Assembly (NCBI RefSeq): GCF_905147045.1
Contig: NC_065903.1
Location: 10,292,001-10,356,000, forward strand
Reading direction: 5' to 3'
Origin: Nymphalis io
Lineage: Eukaryota > Arthropoda > Insecta > Lepidoptera > Nymphalidae
DNA length: 64,000 nt
This document shows, piece by piece, positions 36,401 through 48,185 of this stretch; within the stretch, counting starts at the first letter, position 1, and the number at the start of each line of letters is the position of its first letter. The notes beneath the pieces are model-generated. The model saw nothing but the letters and a program-made list of their open reading frames with translations, had not been told where the DNA came from and did no database searches. Made by a program: the position numbers and the translations under genes.

Positions 36401-39400
36401 AGCATCGGCCTGCTTTTTTCTTTTCACACAGACCGGGTCGTATACGCTTGGAATTGGCCGGAGCGGAGCCGCCAACTATTTCACATCGACCATTCGACAG
36501 GCTGCGCAAGCGAGAAAGAGCACGCAAGCGGAGCCGGTCGGCTCCTTTTATTACTTCACACGAAGCGCGTTCAGGCATTTTTAATGACAAAAAAGGTGCA
36601 AATGCAAAAATAAACTTTACTACAATCACTCAAAACACTGTTTCCAACGTGATAAAAATCTGCTCTCCTCTCCGAGCCGGTCTGTGTGAACGGACCCTAA
36701 TATCCATACGTTCGACTCAATTACCTATATTGTCGGTGTAACGGAAGTTTTGCAAAACATCCACTAATATCCCCATCAAGCTATTTGTAGCTGCGATATT
36801 TTATATTAGACACGTTCTGACTCCACCTAACTATAGAATACGATTATATGTTATTTATTGTCATTTTATCTAAAACCTTAATCGTTTAATATACAGACTA
36901 ATTAAAATAAAGCTTTCTATATATTTTAGTAATAGATGGCATATCGGTGCTTGCCTGGGCTTGAACCTGCAATATTCAGTTAAAATTCATGTGTCCCTAA
37001 GTCATTTCAGCCATGAGTAGAATAAAAAAATTGTAGCTTTAAAACAACCGTTTCCATTTCTCCTCACCATCGATGTTTGTAAATAGAGTCTAGCGTACAA
37101 AGCGCAATGTATTTGAACGTTCGATTTATAGCCGTATCTATAATACAATTTATAACTCAAATGTATCGGTAATCTGGATACCAGGATTGTAGGTCGAACG
37201 GTACTTGTATTGTGTCGCAGAGATACATCTGTCGATATTACAGCTTCCCAGATGTACCCATCGTTATGTTTCTGCTAGTTTTCTTAATATTTCACAGCAT
37301 GAATTTTATTTATGTTAGTTATATATATCTAAATACCATTCATATACCATTCGAATGATCTAATATATATATTATTTATTTTTGTTCTGGAGAAGGAGTC
37401 GTTTGGTGATTGGTTCATACCAAATTTCATCAAAATCGGTGCAGTGGTTTATCCGTAATAGCAGTATATATATATATATATATTTAGATCATTCGAATGG
37501 TATATTGTATAATGAATGGGTGATTACTTTACGAATGCGTGAGACACCTATAGCACTTTAATAATAATCACCGAATCCTAGTAGTAGTAGTTAAATCAAC
37601 TTACTATAAAAAAGATCAAACAATTACACCGGTTTAATCCAGTTTGTGAAAGATTTAAATGACGTCACACTATCTAGTTAGTATTAAAGTTTAGTTTTCA
37701 ATTAAGAATCCGTTTTTTTTTTAAACGAAAATTTCATGTGGTATTAGCAATTACTTGATTATGAGATGAAGTTCTCTTCTACATATCTATAATGGTATCG
37801 ATGATATCGATGTACTGTGTTTGGTCGATTTATTGAATTTACCTTTAGCGAAACCTGGCAAACGTCCGCTTCTATGTCGTTTAGCCGATCGCAATAACAA
37901 TATATATTTATTTATATGTATAGAAGCGCCATCTAGCCGCACCGAGCAAGTCTGAAAGTAGCACCAATAGATGCAAATTTGAAGAGTAGTAGATTAGCAT
38001 GGGCATTTGATGAGTGATGAAAAGCATGGTACGCAAGAAGGGTGTAGAAGGAGTATGAATATTGATGGATGTAGGGGACAGGAGAGGCCGAAGAAAGTAT
38101 GGATGAATTGTATAAGCAAAGCTATCAAGTATATCTGAGGGTAAGTATTGAGATGACGTGTGACACAAAGAAGTGCAAGGAAAATACATGTTGTGCCGAC
38201 CCCACGTAGTGGTGGATTGTCTATTAAGTTCAAACGAATGTACTAACATCCATTTCATGTATAAGACTCAAAATTCTCCGTATTAAATTTTGATTTCAAT
38301 AACATTAACATTTTATAAAATTGAAAAACTTCGTTCAGTTCGTTAATCATTACACGATGACTTTTTCAATGTAAACTCCCATGATTACGTATTTTTTTAC
38401 TTTCTGTACGAGTCCTTTATGTCAAAGCATGACGGTAGACGCTTCCATTAAGTAATTTTGGCTCCCAGAAAAACTCGAGTGACTTTTTTTCATTACGTTT
38501 TGACGGCACAATAATTTCTTTGTAAAACGCCGACGACACCAGCGACTCGGTCGTTCCTAATTGCATTCATGATCATAAGCTACAGATTTATCTTTAATAC
38601 ATGTAATATTACTGTAATAAATCATTTTATTTGATAAAGTTATCTCAAGTAGTAAATTCTAATGTCATTATTAGATAAGCTATAAAAATGTTAATTGCAA
38701 CGACATGAACTCGGAATTAAATGTAATTACATCCTTTACAAATAGTGGCAAACAAAGAGAAAATGTTATTTGTAGTAATTATTTACGTACGACGTCCGGT
38801 ATGTCATTTAGCATCAATTGACTTTTCCATTTTAATGGCAAATAATAAAAATCAAATTATGTAAAAATCGAAAAGAAACACAAGGATTCTTCTAAACAAT
38901 CTTCAATTGTTATTAATAGTTAAAACTTACTAAATACATAGATGTTTATTATTTGTGTACGATCTTTGTCCATGTCTTGACATCTTATTTATAAATATTT
39001 ATAGGCATTCGGATGACTAAGGATTTTCTTTAACATTTCTTTTTTTTTATAATTATATCGAACTTTCTCTTTAAATTCTCTGGACTGTCCACCTTACACA
39101 AAGGGACCAATCAAGAAATCTATCAAGACGTTACTTTTTGTATCCTTATGTTCTCTAATGGGCTTGGCGTTGACATTCTTCAGTTAATCGCTTCAAAAAG
39201 ATGCATCTTCAATAAGAGCTATTGTGAGAAACAAATTGATAGAGTAATATGAAATAGCCATGAAAAGGACAAAGCTCTATAGAGATGTTATGACATTATA
39301 ATAAACGTTATGTAGTTTTATTCGTAATTCTATTTTATTTTGTTTCTAAATATAACCAATTAAATGCTTGGTAATGTAAATATTCTCCAATGGGAAGAGT

Positions 39401-42400
39401 CACTCAATGTGTTGTAAGGTGTTTATCTTGAGGCTTAGCTCGATGGGCGATTAAGGGATTTTGATTCGGTTATTAAATAAGCCTTTTAAATAATTACATA
39501 AAAAATAATCATCACATTCAAAAATAAGTTTAATTACATATATAACAGCATTAAGATAAATATAAAAGTAAATATAGTATACGATTTGCCAGATTAAGAT
39601 ATCAGAGATGTCAATTCACTGGAGGCGTAACCTACAATATTTTATTCAAGTAAGCTTTACAATAAAACGTTTCTGAAACATTCTGCCTTTTCGGAAAACA
39701 GGTTCTAGCAAAAAGAAACGATAAAAAAACTCGCGCAATTGCTAGTTTGATAGATATTTACAATGCGTTACGTATTCATAGTTTTTATAGTATTAAGTGG
39801 CTAACTCGTAGCTATCATAAGACTAGGTGGTTGGGTTCACCAAAGCCCAAAAGATTATTGATATTATTAGGCATTCGTGTACATAGCTGCTCATTCATTT
39901 TATTTACACGTTACTGTATGTTTATCGTATCCTTATCTCGTAGTTTAAGGTTGATATCAGTTTAAGTCACGAGGGAAGTGGGGTGGGGATTTCAATGTTT
40001 ACTCAATGCATCGCTGCCCTTTTTCATATAGCGCCATTGGCACATAAACGCTGGGATTTACGTTTGTAACAAATTTTATAAATGGCCATTCGTCTTCGTA
40101 GGCCATATACATTAAAACCTGTTACTCAAATTGACCGCGAAACGGTTGAACGTTAAATAACGTTATGTCACGTTATGTCACACGATCGTGACATCCCAAT
40201 TCGACCTTGTCTCGGAACTAATCGTTCGGAAACGTGACTCGATTAGTAACATCATTCGATGGTCAAATAAGACGAACGAATAATTAGCGAACAAAATTTA
40301 TAATCTATACGGATACGACTTATCGTTCTTTAATGTTGGCTTAAAAATCAGTTGAAAAATGAGCTCTTGATTATAGCGGTCTTTCCAGATATTCCAGCAT
40401 TAAATGGTGGTATAGATCGAAATGAAGTGGTCACAGAGGTTACCTACTGGCTATGATCTTTAAATCGTCGGAGTTTATTTGTCGTACTAAGCACTGGTTT
40501 GAAATATGATTAACACTACTTATATCTATAATTTTCAAATGAAACAAAACAATTTTTTGTTAATTTACTTTCAGGCGAAAGCAAAATAAGTTTCTGGATA
40601 CGTCAATAAATTCAGTTTCCTAATTCTATAGCAATATACTCGAGCATTCATAAAGCAAATAATTTAAAAACAATAACGTTTTAATAAATATATATTAAAG
40701 AATATACATTATATATTAAAAATATTCACGGCGACAAATTGCACAATCAATAGTTATCCGTAATTCGGAATATATAACATAAAATTGCATATAAATTGTA
40801 TTGCAATTTTATGTTTATTATACTTACAAAAGCAAATGTTAAAAAAAACCTCTCATATGACATTGTACCTAATACGATTGTTACTAAATAGTAGTAAAAG
40901 AAATGCCAGCGAATTTTTAATTTACTAAAACCATATTACTATTCAATATAACGACGTTCATAAATTAATTAACAAGATGATACTAAAGAGAAGTCATTAC
41001 AAATGAAAAAATTATATCTTGAACATTACAACATTTCGGCTGTATATACTTAATCACAGTTCGTGATGCTAATGTAAATTTATATCGTTCGAATTTCTTC
41101 ATTCGTCTATAGATTTAAAGGTATGTTAATAACTTAACCTGTCATTATTGATGTTGATATGGAATCATTAACCTAGTTTGTAAATTTCGTTTCATAATTT
41201 CAATAGTAACGTAAAAGTCAGTATGACTTGCCTTTAGTCTACTCTATCGACATTATAGAATTTATACAAATTTTGATATTTATAGAAACCTAATATAAAT
41301 AGACAGAGTAAAAATTTAGAGAACTCAAATGATCCTATTTTTTTTATTGATTGTCAAAAAAATAAAAAATTCTCATAGACTTTTTTTTTCTATCTGATAA
41401 GTTTTTATTTATAGAAATGGCCCTGAATAACTTATTGTATAATTAGTATCAACACCTATTTTTAAATTAGTGTATAAAATAATATATATTTTATGGCTTT
41501 GTAACCATCGAAATAAATACATAATTGTAAGTTCGTGTTTAAATAAAATATTATTTCTCCTTTCTCATAACATATATTGACTTGGTCAAAGTGAAATCAT
41601 CTCATGTCGTATATACGCTTTGACACGTATATACGACTTACCGAGGAGACCAGGACAGCCGAGATGGCCCAGTGGTAAGAACGCGGGAATCCTAACCGAT
41701 GATCGTGGGTTCAAACCCGGGCAAGCACCAATGAATTTTCATGTGCTTAATTTGCGATTATAATTCATCTCGTGCTTTACGGTGAAGGAAAACATCGTGA
41801 GGAAATCTGCATGTGTCTAATTTCACTGAAATTCTGCCACATGTGTATTCCACCAACCCGCATTGGAGCAGCGTGGTGGAATAAGCTCCAAACCTTCTCC
41901 TCAAAAAGAGGAGAGGAGGCCTTTAGCCCAGCAGTGGGACATTCACAGGCTGTTACGGATTACGGATAACATATATTAAAACTGAATTTAATATTAATAA
42001 TTTAATAATTCATTGCTTCTCAGCCGACAGTCAAGAGCACCACGTAGCGTTTACTCATACAGAAGCGCAGTGGCGCCATCTGTTGCCTCCACACATCGCT
42101 CCAAAGTATCCAGAAAGGTATGTTTCAAAAACATTTAACAAATTATTATTTATGGGCTTTTAGACAGGCAAAAGCAGATTTTTTTTAATAATAAGGGAAA
42201 ATAGGTAATATTAAACTAGAGTTATGAAATTTTTTATTTGTACGCCGGCATAAAAAAAATCTGTCAAGCAATTAAACAAACTGTTTTTTCTAATAAAAAA
42301 AAGTACGTTTATTTTGCAACAGAAACTTAAAATATATTTAACCTATACTTAAGAATTCTAACAAAAATACAGTACAGATGCAAAACTACGATACTTTAAA

Positions 42401-44539
42401 AAATCGTTTTTATGTTTCCAGGCTGGAGTGAAAGTGGATGCGATGGCAGCTCCAAACCCATTCTGCCCGAATGTGAAAGGCATGTGCTGCCTCATGCTGC
42501 TGCTGAACCTCGGCCTCATCCTCGTCACGCTCGGCTTCGTCATCGTGCTGCAATTCTTTGAACCGCTCTTCGTTTGGTAAATAACTTTACGCATTTGTAT
42601 TAACTCATAATATAATCGAATAATGTCAGAAGTATAATTTGACCTTATTAGATCAAATACACATATATTATTTCGTATACTCACGCCCAACACACTGGGT
42701 CAGCTTAACATTTATTTAATAGTCCAGCCGTTACGTCGAAAGACACGGTAATAAATGCATATGAACCGAGAAGGCAGATTTTTTTATTTTGAGGGGTTTA
42801 CATGTTGGTCATATATCTAATGACCGGCTATAATGTGAAAATATGAATATCAACAATACCATAATGATAAGTAGGTACTGCTCTTAGTATCAGATCGTGA
42901 GTCCATGTTTCTTTTGGTTGCTTTACATCTAAATCAGTCAATTAAAGAATCGTAGTAATTATCGACAGTTAAAAGAGATTAGAACATTTCTCTCTACATT
43001 GTGTTCTGCAGTATTGTATTATTATTAGGTATTATTTTCAATAGAATTTATAATAATAAATTTATAATAATAAATCCGACTAAAAATTCTTAAGTCAATG
43101 CTTAGCGATTTATTTTTTTAATAAGTAATATGCAATAATTATAAAAAACACATTATCTATGTCGATGAATTCCAATCAAGATGTTGTGTAGCGCCGCGCT
43201 CATAAATCTAATCCCAGCTTGACACATTCACAGCTCAGAAAATCGTACAAAAAACATTAAAGAATTTATCAATAATGTGTTTCCCACGTTACAAAAGTGG
43301 GTAAACTGTTTCGAAAACTAGATCATAATGCGGTTTACATCCATACATCTCATCCCAACAATAGTCGCAAAGCGCGATCATTCTCTTCAGAACATTAAAA
43401 ATCAATTTACATTTTAAAATAGTTCGCGTTCAACGGTAAATGCAATTTGCGACAACAATATGACATTTGTTTGGACGTTTTTGATTTTCGAACGTTTCTC
43501 ACGAGATCTCTGACGGCCAGAAAAATAGAAAAAATATAACGACTATAATTAATTTCTATTGTGATTCTTTACTCCTGATATTCGTCTTTCTGTAGTGTTA
43601 TAAAGTTTTATGATTAAAGGTTAGCCAACCATGAATTGGAATGCGTATGATCAAAGCCTACTCTGCGTATAGCCTATTCCAACCACAAAAAGAATAAACC
43701 CAAATAAACAACTTTGACAATGATATAATTGGTCGAGATCTTGAATAATCTCTGATATTCACTATGGATTCGCGAAAAAATGGCGTTTTCAATGTCCGCT
43801 AAGTTGTAATCGAAACTTCGAAAGTAAAATTAATAAAGGTTACTAATTAAGTGGAATTGTGTTGTATTATATATAAAGGTAAAATTAATCAAGAACAGTT
43901 TATATTAATATTGAAGATCAATTAGAAAATCGCATGAAATTTGTAAATCTACGTTTGTTTACCTTTATTCCTACTCCGATTGGAATAATAATAATTATAT
44001 AATAATTATATAATATTATTGGAATAATAATAATAAATAGGCATAATGGAATAAGGTGTAGGTATTATGTACCAATACTTCACTTAATAAGACTTTTTTT
44101 TAAACTTGTCGAAAATAATTTAAATATCTACATTTTTTTTCACACATAAATATGCAAATATTACTGTGACGAGATATTATCGAATATATCTTTTATTTTT
44201 TTAATTTTCGTATTGTTCGTTGCTAACCATAATTTTTTCTTCATCAGGATCCTGGGTATAGTCTTCCTTATATTCGGTTTCATCACGCTCGTGGGCAGTC
44301 TCATATACTGCGTAGTGCTTTGTCGAGAGAACCCGTATCCGCGCTACCCGGACGACTTCTACTGGACTCACCACTGGTCCAAAACTATTGGACCTTCGGA
44401 AATCCACTACAGTGCTAGTGAAAAACATTACAGACAAAATGGACACGATAAATACAATAAATATAACGGCGGTAAATATTCTGATAGGGAAAGTGCAAAG
44501 GGATATTCAGACAGAGAGAGTAAATTAAGCAGGTATTGA
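30477..44539 (+). CDS. Uncharacterised two-helix membrane protein, 5 coding exons
   Basis: Coding exons 30477-30626, 35040-35179, 42024-42117, 42422-42576 and 44248-44539 join with GT-AG introns and matching phases (0, 2, 0, 2), giving 276 residues. Residues 1-128 are rich in Ser, Arg and Pro and look disordered and cytosolic. Residues 139-147 (PNPFCPNVK) lead into two hydrophobic helices at about 149-171 and 178-204, joined by a very short QFFEPLF turn, so both ends face the same side. The tail holds NPYPRYPDDFYWTHHW (208-223), a Tyr/Lys/Asn/Gly-rich stretch and a repeated YSDRES. I start at ATG 30477; no ATG lies upstream in frame in the same exon. AATAAA signals at 44598 and 44698 mark the likely 3' end. 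I do not recognise the family. The tight helical hairpin could be a small tetraspan-like or claudin-like relic, but that is a guess. The exon structure is well supported. Confidence 0.8.
30664..30955 (-). repeat. SINE-C, degraded copy in intron 1
   Basis: GGTCACTACGGCCACCCTCA, CAGTGTACAAGTATGTACAC, GGAACGGCGATCCGACAC and a worn head (CGGGACTTCTAGCCTTC) follow the SINE-C order. It begins about 38 bases after the splice donor of the first coding exon of the membrane protein gene. Confidence 0.5.
31430..31550 (+). repeat. CTAG-family repeat, left-end fragment
   Basis: TACTACCCTATTATAAATGT, GAAAGTTTATATGTTTG and GACGGATTTGAATGAAATTT match the start of the common insect repeat. It is cut by the SINE-B copy on the right. 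Confidence 0.45.
31551..32335 (-). repeat. SINE-B copy interrupted by a hAT-like MITE
   Basis: Antisense SINE-B runs from AGGCGGACGAGCATATGGGC to about 31686 and resumes at about 32197 (GTTATACCCCTTATGCTTGT) through to TGCACAAAGCCC. The gap is filled by the element at 31687-32196. Confidence 0.75.
31687..32196. mobile_element. hAT-like non-autonomous DNA element (MITE)
   Basis: The ends are imperfect inverted repeats: left AGTGGCGGCCTTAGGGGG, right (reverse complement) TTGAGGTGGCCTTACCC, sharing GGCCTTA. GC-rich subterminal blocks CCCGGGGCCTCGCG (about 31725) and CCCGGAGCCTCGCA (about 32164) flank an AT-rich core. It sits in a SINE-B copy. The flanks TTATGCCC (left) and TTATACCCC (right) both derive from the SINE-B word TTATGTCCC, consistent with a target duplication of about 8 bases. 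It has no transposase. Confidence 0.65.
32659..32857 (-). repeat. SINE-B, old degraded copy
   Basis: GGTAAGTGGCCCACCGCC, AGACATTGCCAGTGTAAGAA, ATGTTATGTCCCTCGTGCC and ATATCTGATGAGTAG follow the antisense SINE-B order with many changes. Confidence 0.6.
33025..33115. repeat. Dispersed repeat shared with 18025-18155
   Basis: TGGAATGGTGACAAGAATGC and CAGCCCTCCTATAACA mirror the other copy. Unclassified. Confidence 0.4.
34051..34316 (-). repeat. SINE-C copy lacking the tRNA head
   Basis: GCGGCCAACCTCAAAACCAG, CTCTATTCCCTCACTCTCAT, AGTTCAGGCGCAGGACCAAT and CGGGCTGCTACTGAGAATCT are in order. The copy ends before the head. It lies in intron 1 of the membrane protein gene. Confidence 0.7.
35180..36372. 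other. Intron 2 sequence before the MITE
   Basis: AT-rich intron sequence with no recognisable gene or repeat. Confidence 0.4.
36373..36697. mobile_element. PIF/Harbinger-type MITE with perfect 30-bp inverted ends
   Basis: The two ends are identical inverted repeats of 30 bases starting GGGTCCGTTCACACAGACCG (36373-36402 and 36668-36697). TAA flanks it on both sides (36370-36372 and 36698-36700), the three-base target duplication typical of PIF/Harbinger. The interior repeats the end motif: TTCACACAGACCGG recurs near 36424, and TTCACATCGACC and TTCACACGAAGC are variants. No transposase is encoded. Perfect ends suggest fairly recent movement. Open frames here on both strands are by-products of GC-rich DNA. 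Confidence 0.85.
36950..37016 (-). repeat. SINE-A head fragment
   Basis: GTGCTTGCCTGGGCTTGAAC, then worn TTAAAATTCATG and CATTTCAGCC, match the tRNA-like head in reverse. Confidence 0.5.
37345..37506. repeat. Inverted repeat flanking a CTAG-family fragment
   Basis: TACCATTCGAATGATCTAAT (from 37345) is repeated inverted as AGATCATTCGAATGGTATA (to about 37503), with TA-rich runs inside both arms. The middle holds ACCAAATTTCATCAAAATCG and GCAGTGGTTTATCCGTAATA, wording of the common insect repeat. The arms could be the ends of a small inverted-repeat element. Confidence 0.55.
37950..38225 (+). pseudogene. RTE-type LINE 3' relic
   Basis: The plus-strand frame through GGACAGGAGAGGCCGAAG translates to GQERPKKVWMNCI, then stops. 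A few codons on, the DNA reads GTGCCGACCCCACGTAGTGG. This is the usual end of RTE-like proteins (GRPKK-x-W-x-x-C ... CCADP) and their 3' sequence. Several in-frame stops show it is dead. Confidence 0.55.
38226..41657. other. Intron 2 sequence, no feature recognised
   Basis: AT-rich intron of the membrane protein gene. A small tandem repeat of ACGTTATGTC occurs at about 40159-40180. No gene or known repeat was seen. Confidence 0.4.
41658..41967 (+). repeat. SINE-A, full-length copy (family description)
   Basis: SINE-A is about 300 bases. Head: GCCGAGATGGCCCAGTGGTA (A box) and GGTTCAAACCC (B box, about 41709). Body: CACCGTGAGG-type middle (GGAAAACATCGTGAGGAAA), GCCACATGTGTATTCCACCA, GAGCAGCGTGGTGGAATAAG, CTTCTCCTCAAAAAGAGGAG. 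Tail: CAGTGGGACATTCACAGGCT then TTACGGATTACGGAT, a (TTACGG)-like repeat instead of poly-A. It resembles the Metulj SINEs of Heliconius (from memory). This copy looks young and lies about 55 bases before the acceptor of exon 3 of the membrane protein gene. Confidence 0.9.
43714..43985. repeat. Dispersed repeat, uninterrupted paralogue of 49650-50410
   Basis: GAGATCTTGAATAATC, GGATTCGCGAAAAAATGGCG, GTGTTGTATTATATATAAAG and AAAATCGCATGAAATTTG all have counterparts in the Top2 intron at 49650-50410. There the same sequence is split by a MITE. Family unknown. Confidence 0.6.
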
Positions 44540-47135
44540 TTTTAACGAATACAAAAATGGCGCGAACATTTTGTACGTTTGACAGATTTGTGAAGATAAT
44601 AAAGAAATTTTAGAACAGCTTTACTAATTAAGGCCTAAAATATAAATCATACAGGTTTTGTTCGTTAATGGAATTATAGATCTTTTTCGAATTCATGAAT
44701 AAATACATTGATTTATATTACAATCATATTCTAGAAGATATTTAAGTATTAATTCAAATGTTTGTGTTTATCAACACTATTTACCATATTATATTTATTT
44801 ATCTCATGGACTATAAATATGCGCTTCCATTAACGTTTAAGTTTAAGCTTTTATTATTCAATACTTTAAATAATTCTGAAAAACAATAATTTCATTTAAG
44901 AGAAAAAATTATAACTCAGTACTTGATATTTTTAGTAAGAAATTAGTTTACTTAAAAACTGTAAATAATATTATAATATGAATCTCTAAAGTAAAATGCC
45001 ATATTAATTTACCTGTTATTTAAAAAAGTAATAAATATGTAGACTAGAAACAACTCCAATAATATATATTTAATATTAATTCGATATTGGGGAGTTTTTG
45101 AATTTCATGTAAATTAAGGAATGTAATGGATATTATGTCAAATATTTCTAATAAACGATTTTATTACTATATGTTTGTTTTCTTTTATCATTTATGGAAG
45201 AACAAAGAAAGCTAATAATTACATATTCTTAATTACCTCGTTGGTCTCGTGACTATAAGACTCCAGACCCGGAGGTCCTGAGCTTATTTATTTAAGAAAT
45301 TAGATTTTTATTAGATAATTAAAAAAATATTAGTAACTATGGAAACTGGCATTGTACCCAAGACGCTGACACTATTGCCTCTCTGCATCGCTAGACTCAT
45401 TGGCCTAAATAAGCGCCACATCTTGGGGTCACCAGTTTCTTAGAAAATCATTATTGATTATATTACTGTATTTTTATCACACCAAAAATTTTAGTCCTCT
45501 TTTATTAAAATCTCTCTAATTTTTATATTTTATGGTATATTTTATTATTTTATCAATGCATGAAACATAATTTTATTGAATTTTACATAATTACATTACT
45601 AAATATTCTCGGATTTATTTTACACAATTTCAGAAATGTTTCAAGCAATCAAAACAGTCTACTATAAATTAAATATTATTAGCTTGATAAATAAAAAATA
45701 CTAAATAGTCAACCGTTAAATTTTTCATTTTGCTGTACTTTTTGTTTTTGATTCGGTAGGAATTTTCGTAGACGTTGAGCGTTTATTTTTGGTATTTTTT
45801 TCTGAAGTTGATTTTGGATTTTTTTTTCTTTCAATAGTTTTTTTACATTGAGCATTGATTTCACTATAATTTCTCTGTAATGCTTGTAAACAGTAAACAC
45901 TCGAATCATATGTATGTTGAATGCATGTAATGTGAAGAAATACTTTTATTATTTATTAACTTTTCACCCCGGCCTACCACGGAGTGTCAACAACGTACTG
46001 TTGTTGTTGTTATTTTAAAAAAGTTATTTAATTACAAATTTCGCTTAAAAATTAGTCAGAAGTAATAGGACGGCGTAAAAAGAGAGGAGCTATGTGAATA
46101 CGATTACATCAATATCTGCTAACCTCCACTGGAATTTTGCCGCCCTCGTACTAGTTAACCGATTACTAACAAGGTATTGAATTGGGATACAAACAACATT
46201 ACATAGCAAGAAATAACTTAAACACCTCTTAGTATTCTGCTCTCAGGCTAATTAAATTCAGCTACAACTATGTTTTAAACTATTTTAAAGTTGCAGTTTT
46301 TTGGTAAAAAGCTTAATAAATTACCACGTCTGAAGATCACCGATATTTCTGTCGCAGAACCTGACTGCTAAAATATCTTGTCTATATTTCCTAGCAACAA
46401 AAATTAAGTCCCTTAATAAAAATCAAGTCATATAATTTTTGGTGGACTGTCTATGGAAAAGTTTATGTTAAAAAAAATAAAATTCGACTATTATCACGAT
46501 ACCAAGCACAAATTTCAGTTCATCAGCTCCTAACCGAAATATGACTAGATATAATACTACTGTTTTTAATTGATATAGGTACTTGCCTTTTGGCTATATG
46601 TTTTTGAAGCAAAAAAAATAGTACCTTTGCATTTTTTAGTTGTTTTTTATTATAGCATATAATCCAATCTAATCTTTGCGTATTGACGAATCACTATTAT
46701 GAATTTTCATTATATAATTGTTTAACAATATATAAAAATAGACATTCAGTCTCGTATAGCACAATTTAGTTAGGGGTAATATTATGCATACAGTTAAAAT
46801 ATTAATATTTTATAAAATACTCTAAAAATTAGTAAATCACTATATACTTTAAATGATATAGGTACGATAGTTACAATAACACAGAATATTCGTAGTATTT
46901 GTAAAAATTTTGAAGCCTTGTTTAGACTTTTCTTAACTTAATTTCCCGGTTGATATTATAATCTAAACTTAATGTAGGAGCCAATAAATCCATTCCGCCT
47001 CTCCCTAACTATAAAGCTTGTACTACAAATATCATATAAATCAATGCGATAGGGTTTTCATCTTTTTAAAAAAATAATTTAAATGCTGTATTTAAGGAAA
47101 TAAGAATTTATCGCTGACTCAAAGCAATTACATTT
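44540..47135. other. 3' flank of the membrane gene and intergenic DNA
   Basis: AATAAA at 44598-44603 and 44698-44703 are probable polyadenylation signals for the upstream gene. At about 45235-45290 a SINE-C head fragment lies in plus orientation (CCTCGTTGGTCTCGTGACTA, GACCCGGAGGTCCTGAGC). The rest is AT-rich with no gene recognised. Confidence 0.5.
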
Positions 47136-47310
47136 TTTTTTTACATTTCCGGGAGGGCAAATGACTACTCCACCTGATGGTAAGTGGTAGTAGAGTCCAA
47201 ACGCGACGACGCCCAGTACAGTCGGGAAGAATGTTCTGCACTAGCCGCCCCCGCCTTGTCGGCCCACAAGATGCCTCTTCACGCCTCGTTAAGGCATCTT
47301 GCGTTGTTCA
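47136..47310 (-). mobile_element. LINE 3' end, second copy
   Basis: Reverse complement of the 3' part of the element at 3165-3490: A run, CTCCACCTGATGGTAAGTGG, GTCCAAACGCGACGACGCCC, GAATGTTCTGCACTAGCC. The minus strand still encodes GVKRHLVGRQGGGG before a stop. Confidence 0.65.
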
Positions 47311-48185
47311 TCACATGATGAACGGTTGACTAGTTAAGTGTCTGCCTGATAATTAACGACGATTAACACATTAATGTAAATTAAATTTCTAAAATAAAAC
47401 ATTGTGTACTTATAAAATTATCATTTATTTACAAATTAAGTTAACAATAGAAACATTGTTATATGAAAACATTAAAAATGAAACGTAATAACAAATGTAC
47501 TAGATAATAATTATTTTTATTTCATCTCGACAATACTTTCATAGTAATTGACAACTAAACATTTCATTATCTTAGGATAAAATATGGAATGAGATTTCTT
47601 ACAGATGTCATACATTATTAAAAATATAGGAAATTCTTTATTAAACTATTACAATTTTTAAAATGATTCAATCACCTAAACTATTATTAGTAGGATGAAT
47701 GTCAAAAAAACGAACACAAAAGAGAGATTTTTTAGAAATGAAAGGAAAATGTACAAAAAATTTAGAAGTTATACAAAGTTTTGTAAAAATATAGATAAAT
47801 TTTGGAGTAAAATAGTCAAAATGTCATAAATCTTATCGTAACGTACCAGACGAAACTAACATTAAAAAAGGTTAGATACTTCTATATTAATATTAATATA
47901 ATTGTGCCTATTCGTAATTAACTAAAATAAAACCGACACAATACTTATTCTTTATAAGTAATACGAAAATCATCGAACAGTCAAAGACTCAATATGAATC
48001 TCATAAAAATGTCAACTCTGTGTTTCACACTCACGGGGTTTCCTTCATATATTTAACCGTTTGCTGCAATGTACAGTGGCCTCTGGAACAAATGTTTTTC
48101 ATTAGAACACATTTATCCGTTAATTATAATTATTAGAAGCTCCATTGCCGCTCATTTGGTGCCATATAACAACAACCCGTAAGTA
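47311..48185. other. Region beyond the Top2 stop codon, possible 3' UTR
   Basis: AT-rich, no gene. Minus-strand AATAAA (TTTATT on plus) occurs at 47637-47642, 47517-47522 and 47424-47429. If one of these serves Top2, the SINE-A pieces at 48186-48560 lie in its 3' UTR. The transcript end cannot be fixed from sequence alone. Confidence 0.35.

Noticed and set aside
36324..36741. Overlapping open frames on both strands of about 80-97 codons
   Set aside because: All lie across a GC-rich MITE with inverted ends; open frames on both strands there are composition effects.
37908..38258. 116-codon minus-strand open frame
   Set aside because: It is antisense to an RTE-like LINE relic on the plus strand that explains the sequence better.
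39747..39965. 72-codon plus-strand open frame in intron 2
   Set aside because: It starts at a non-ATG codon, has no known motif, and no good splice sites link it to the flanking exons.
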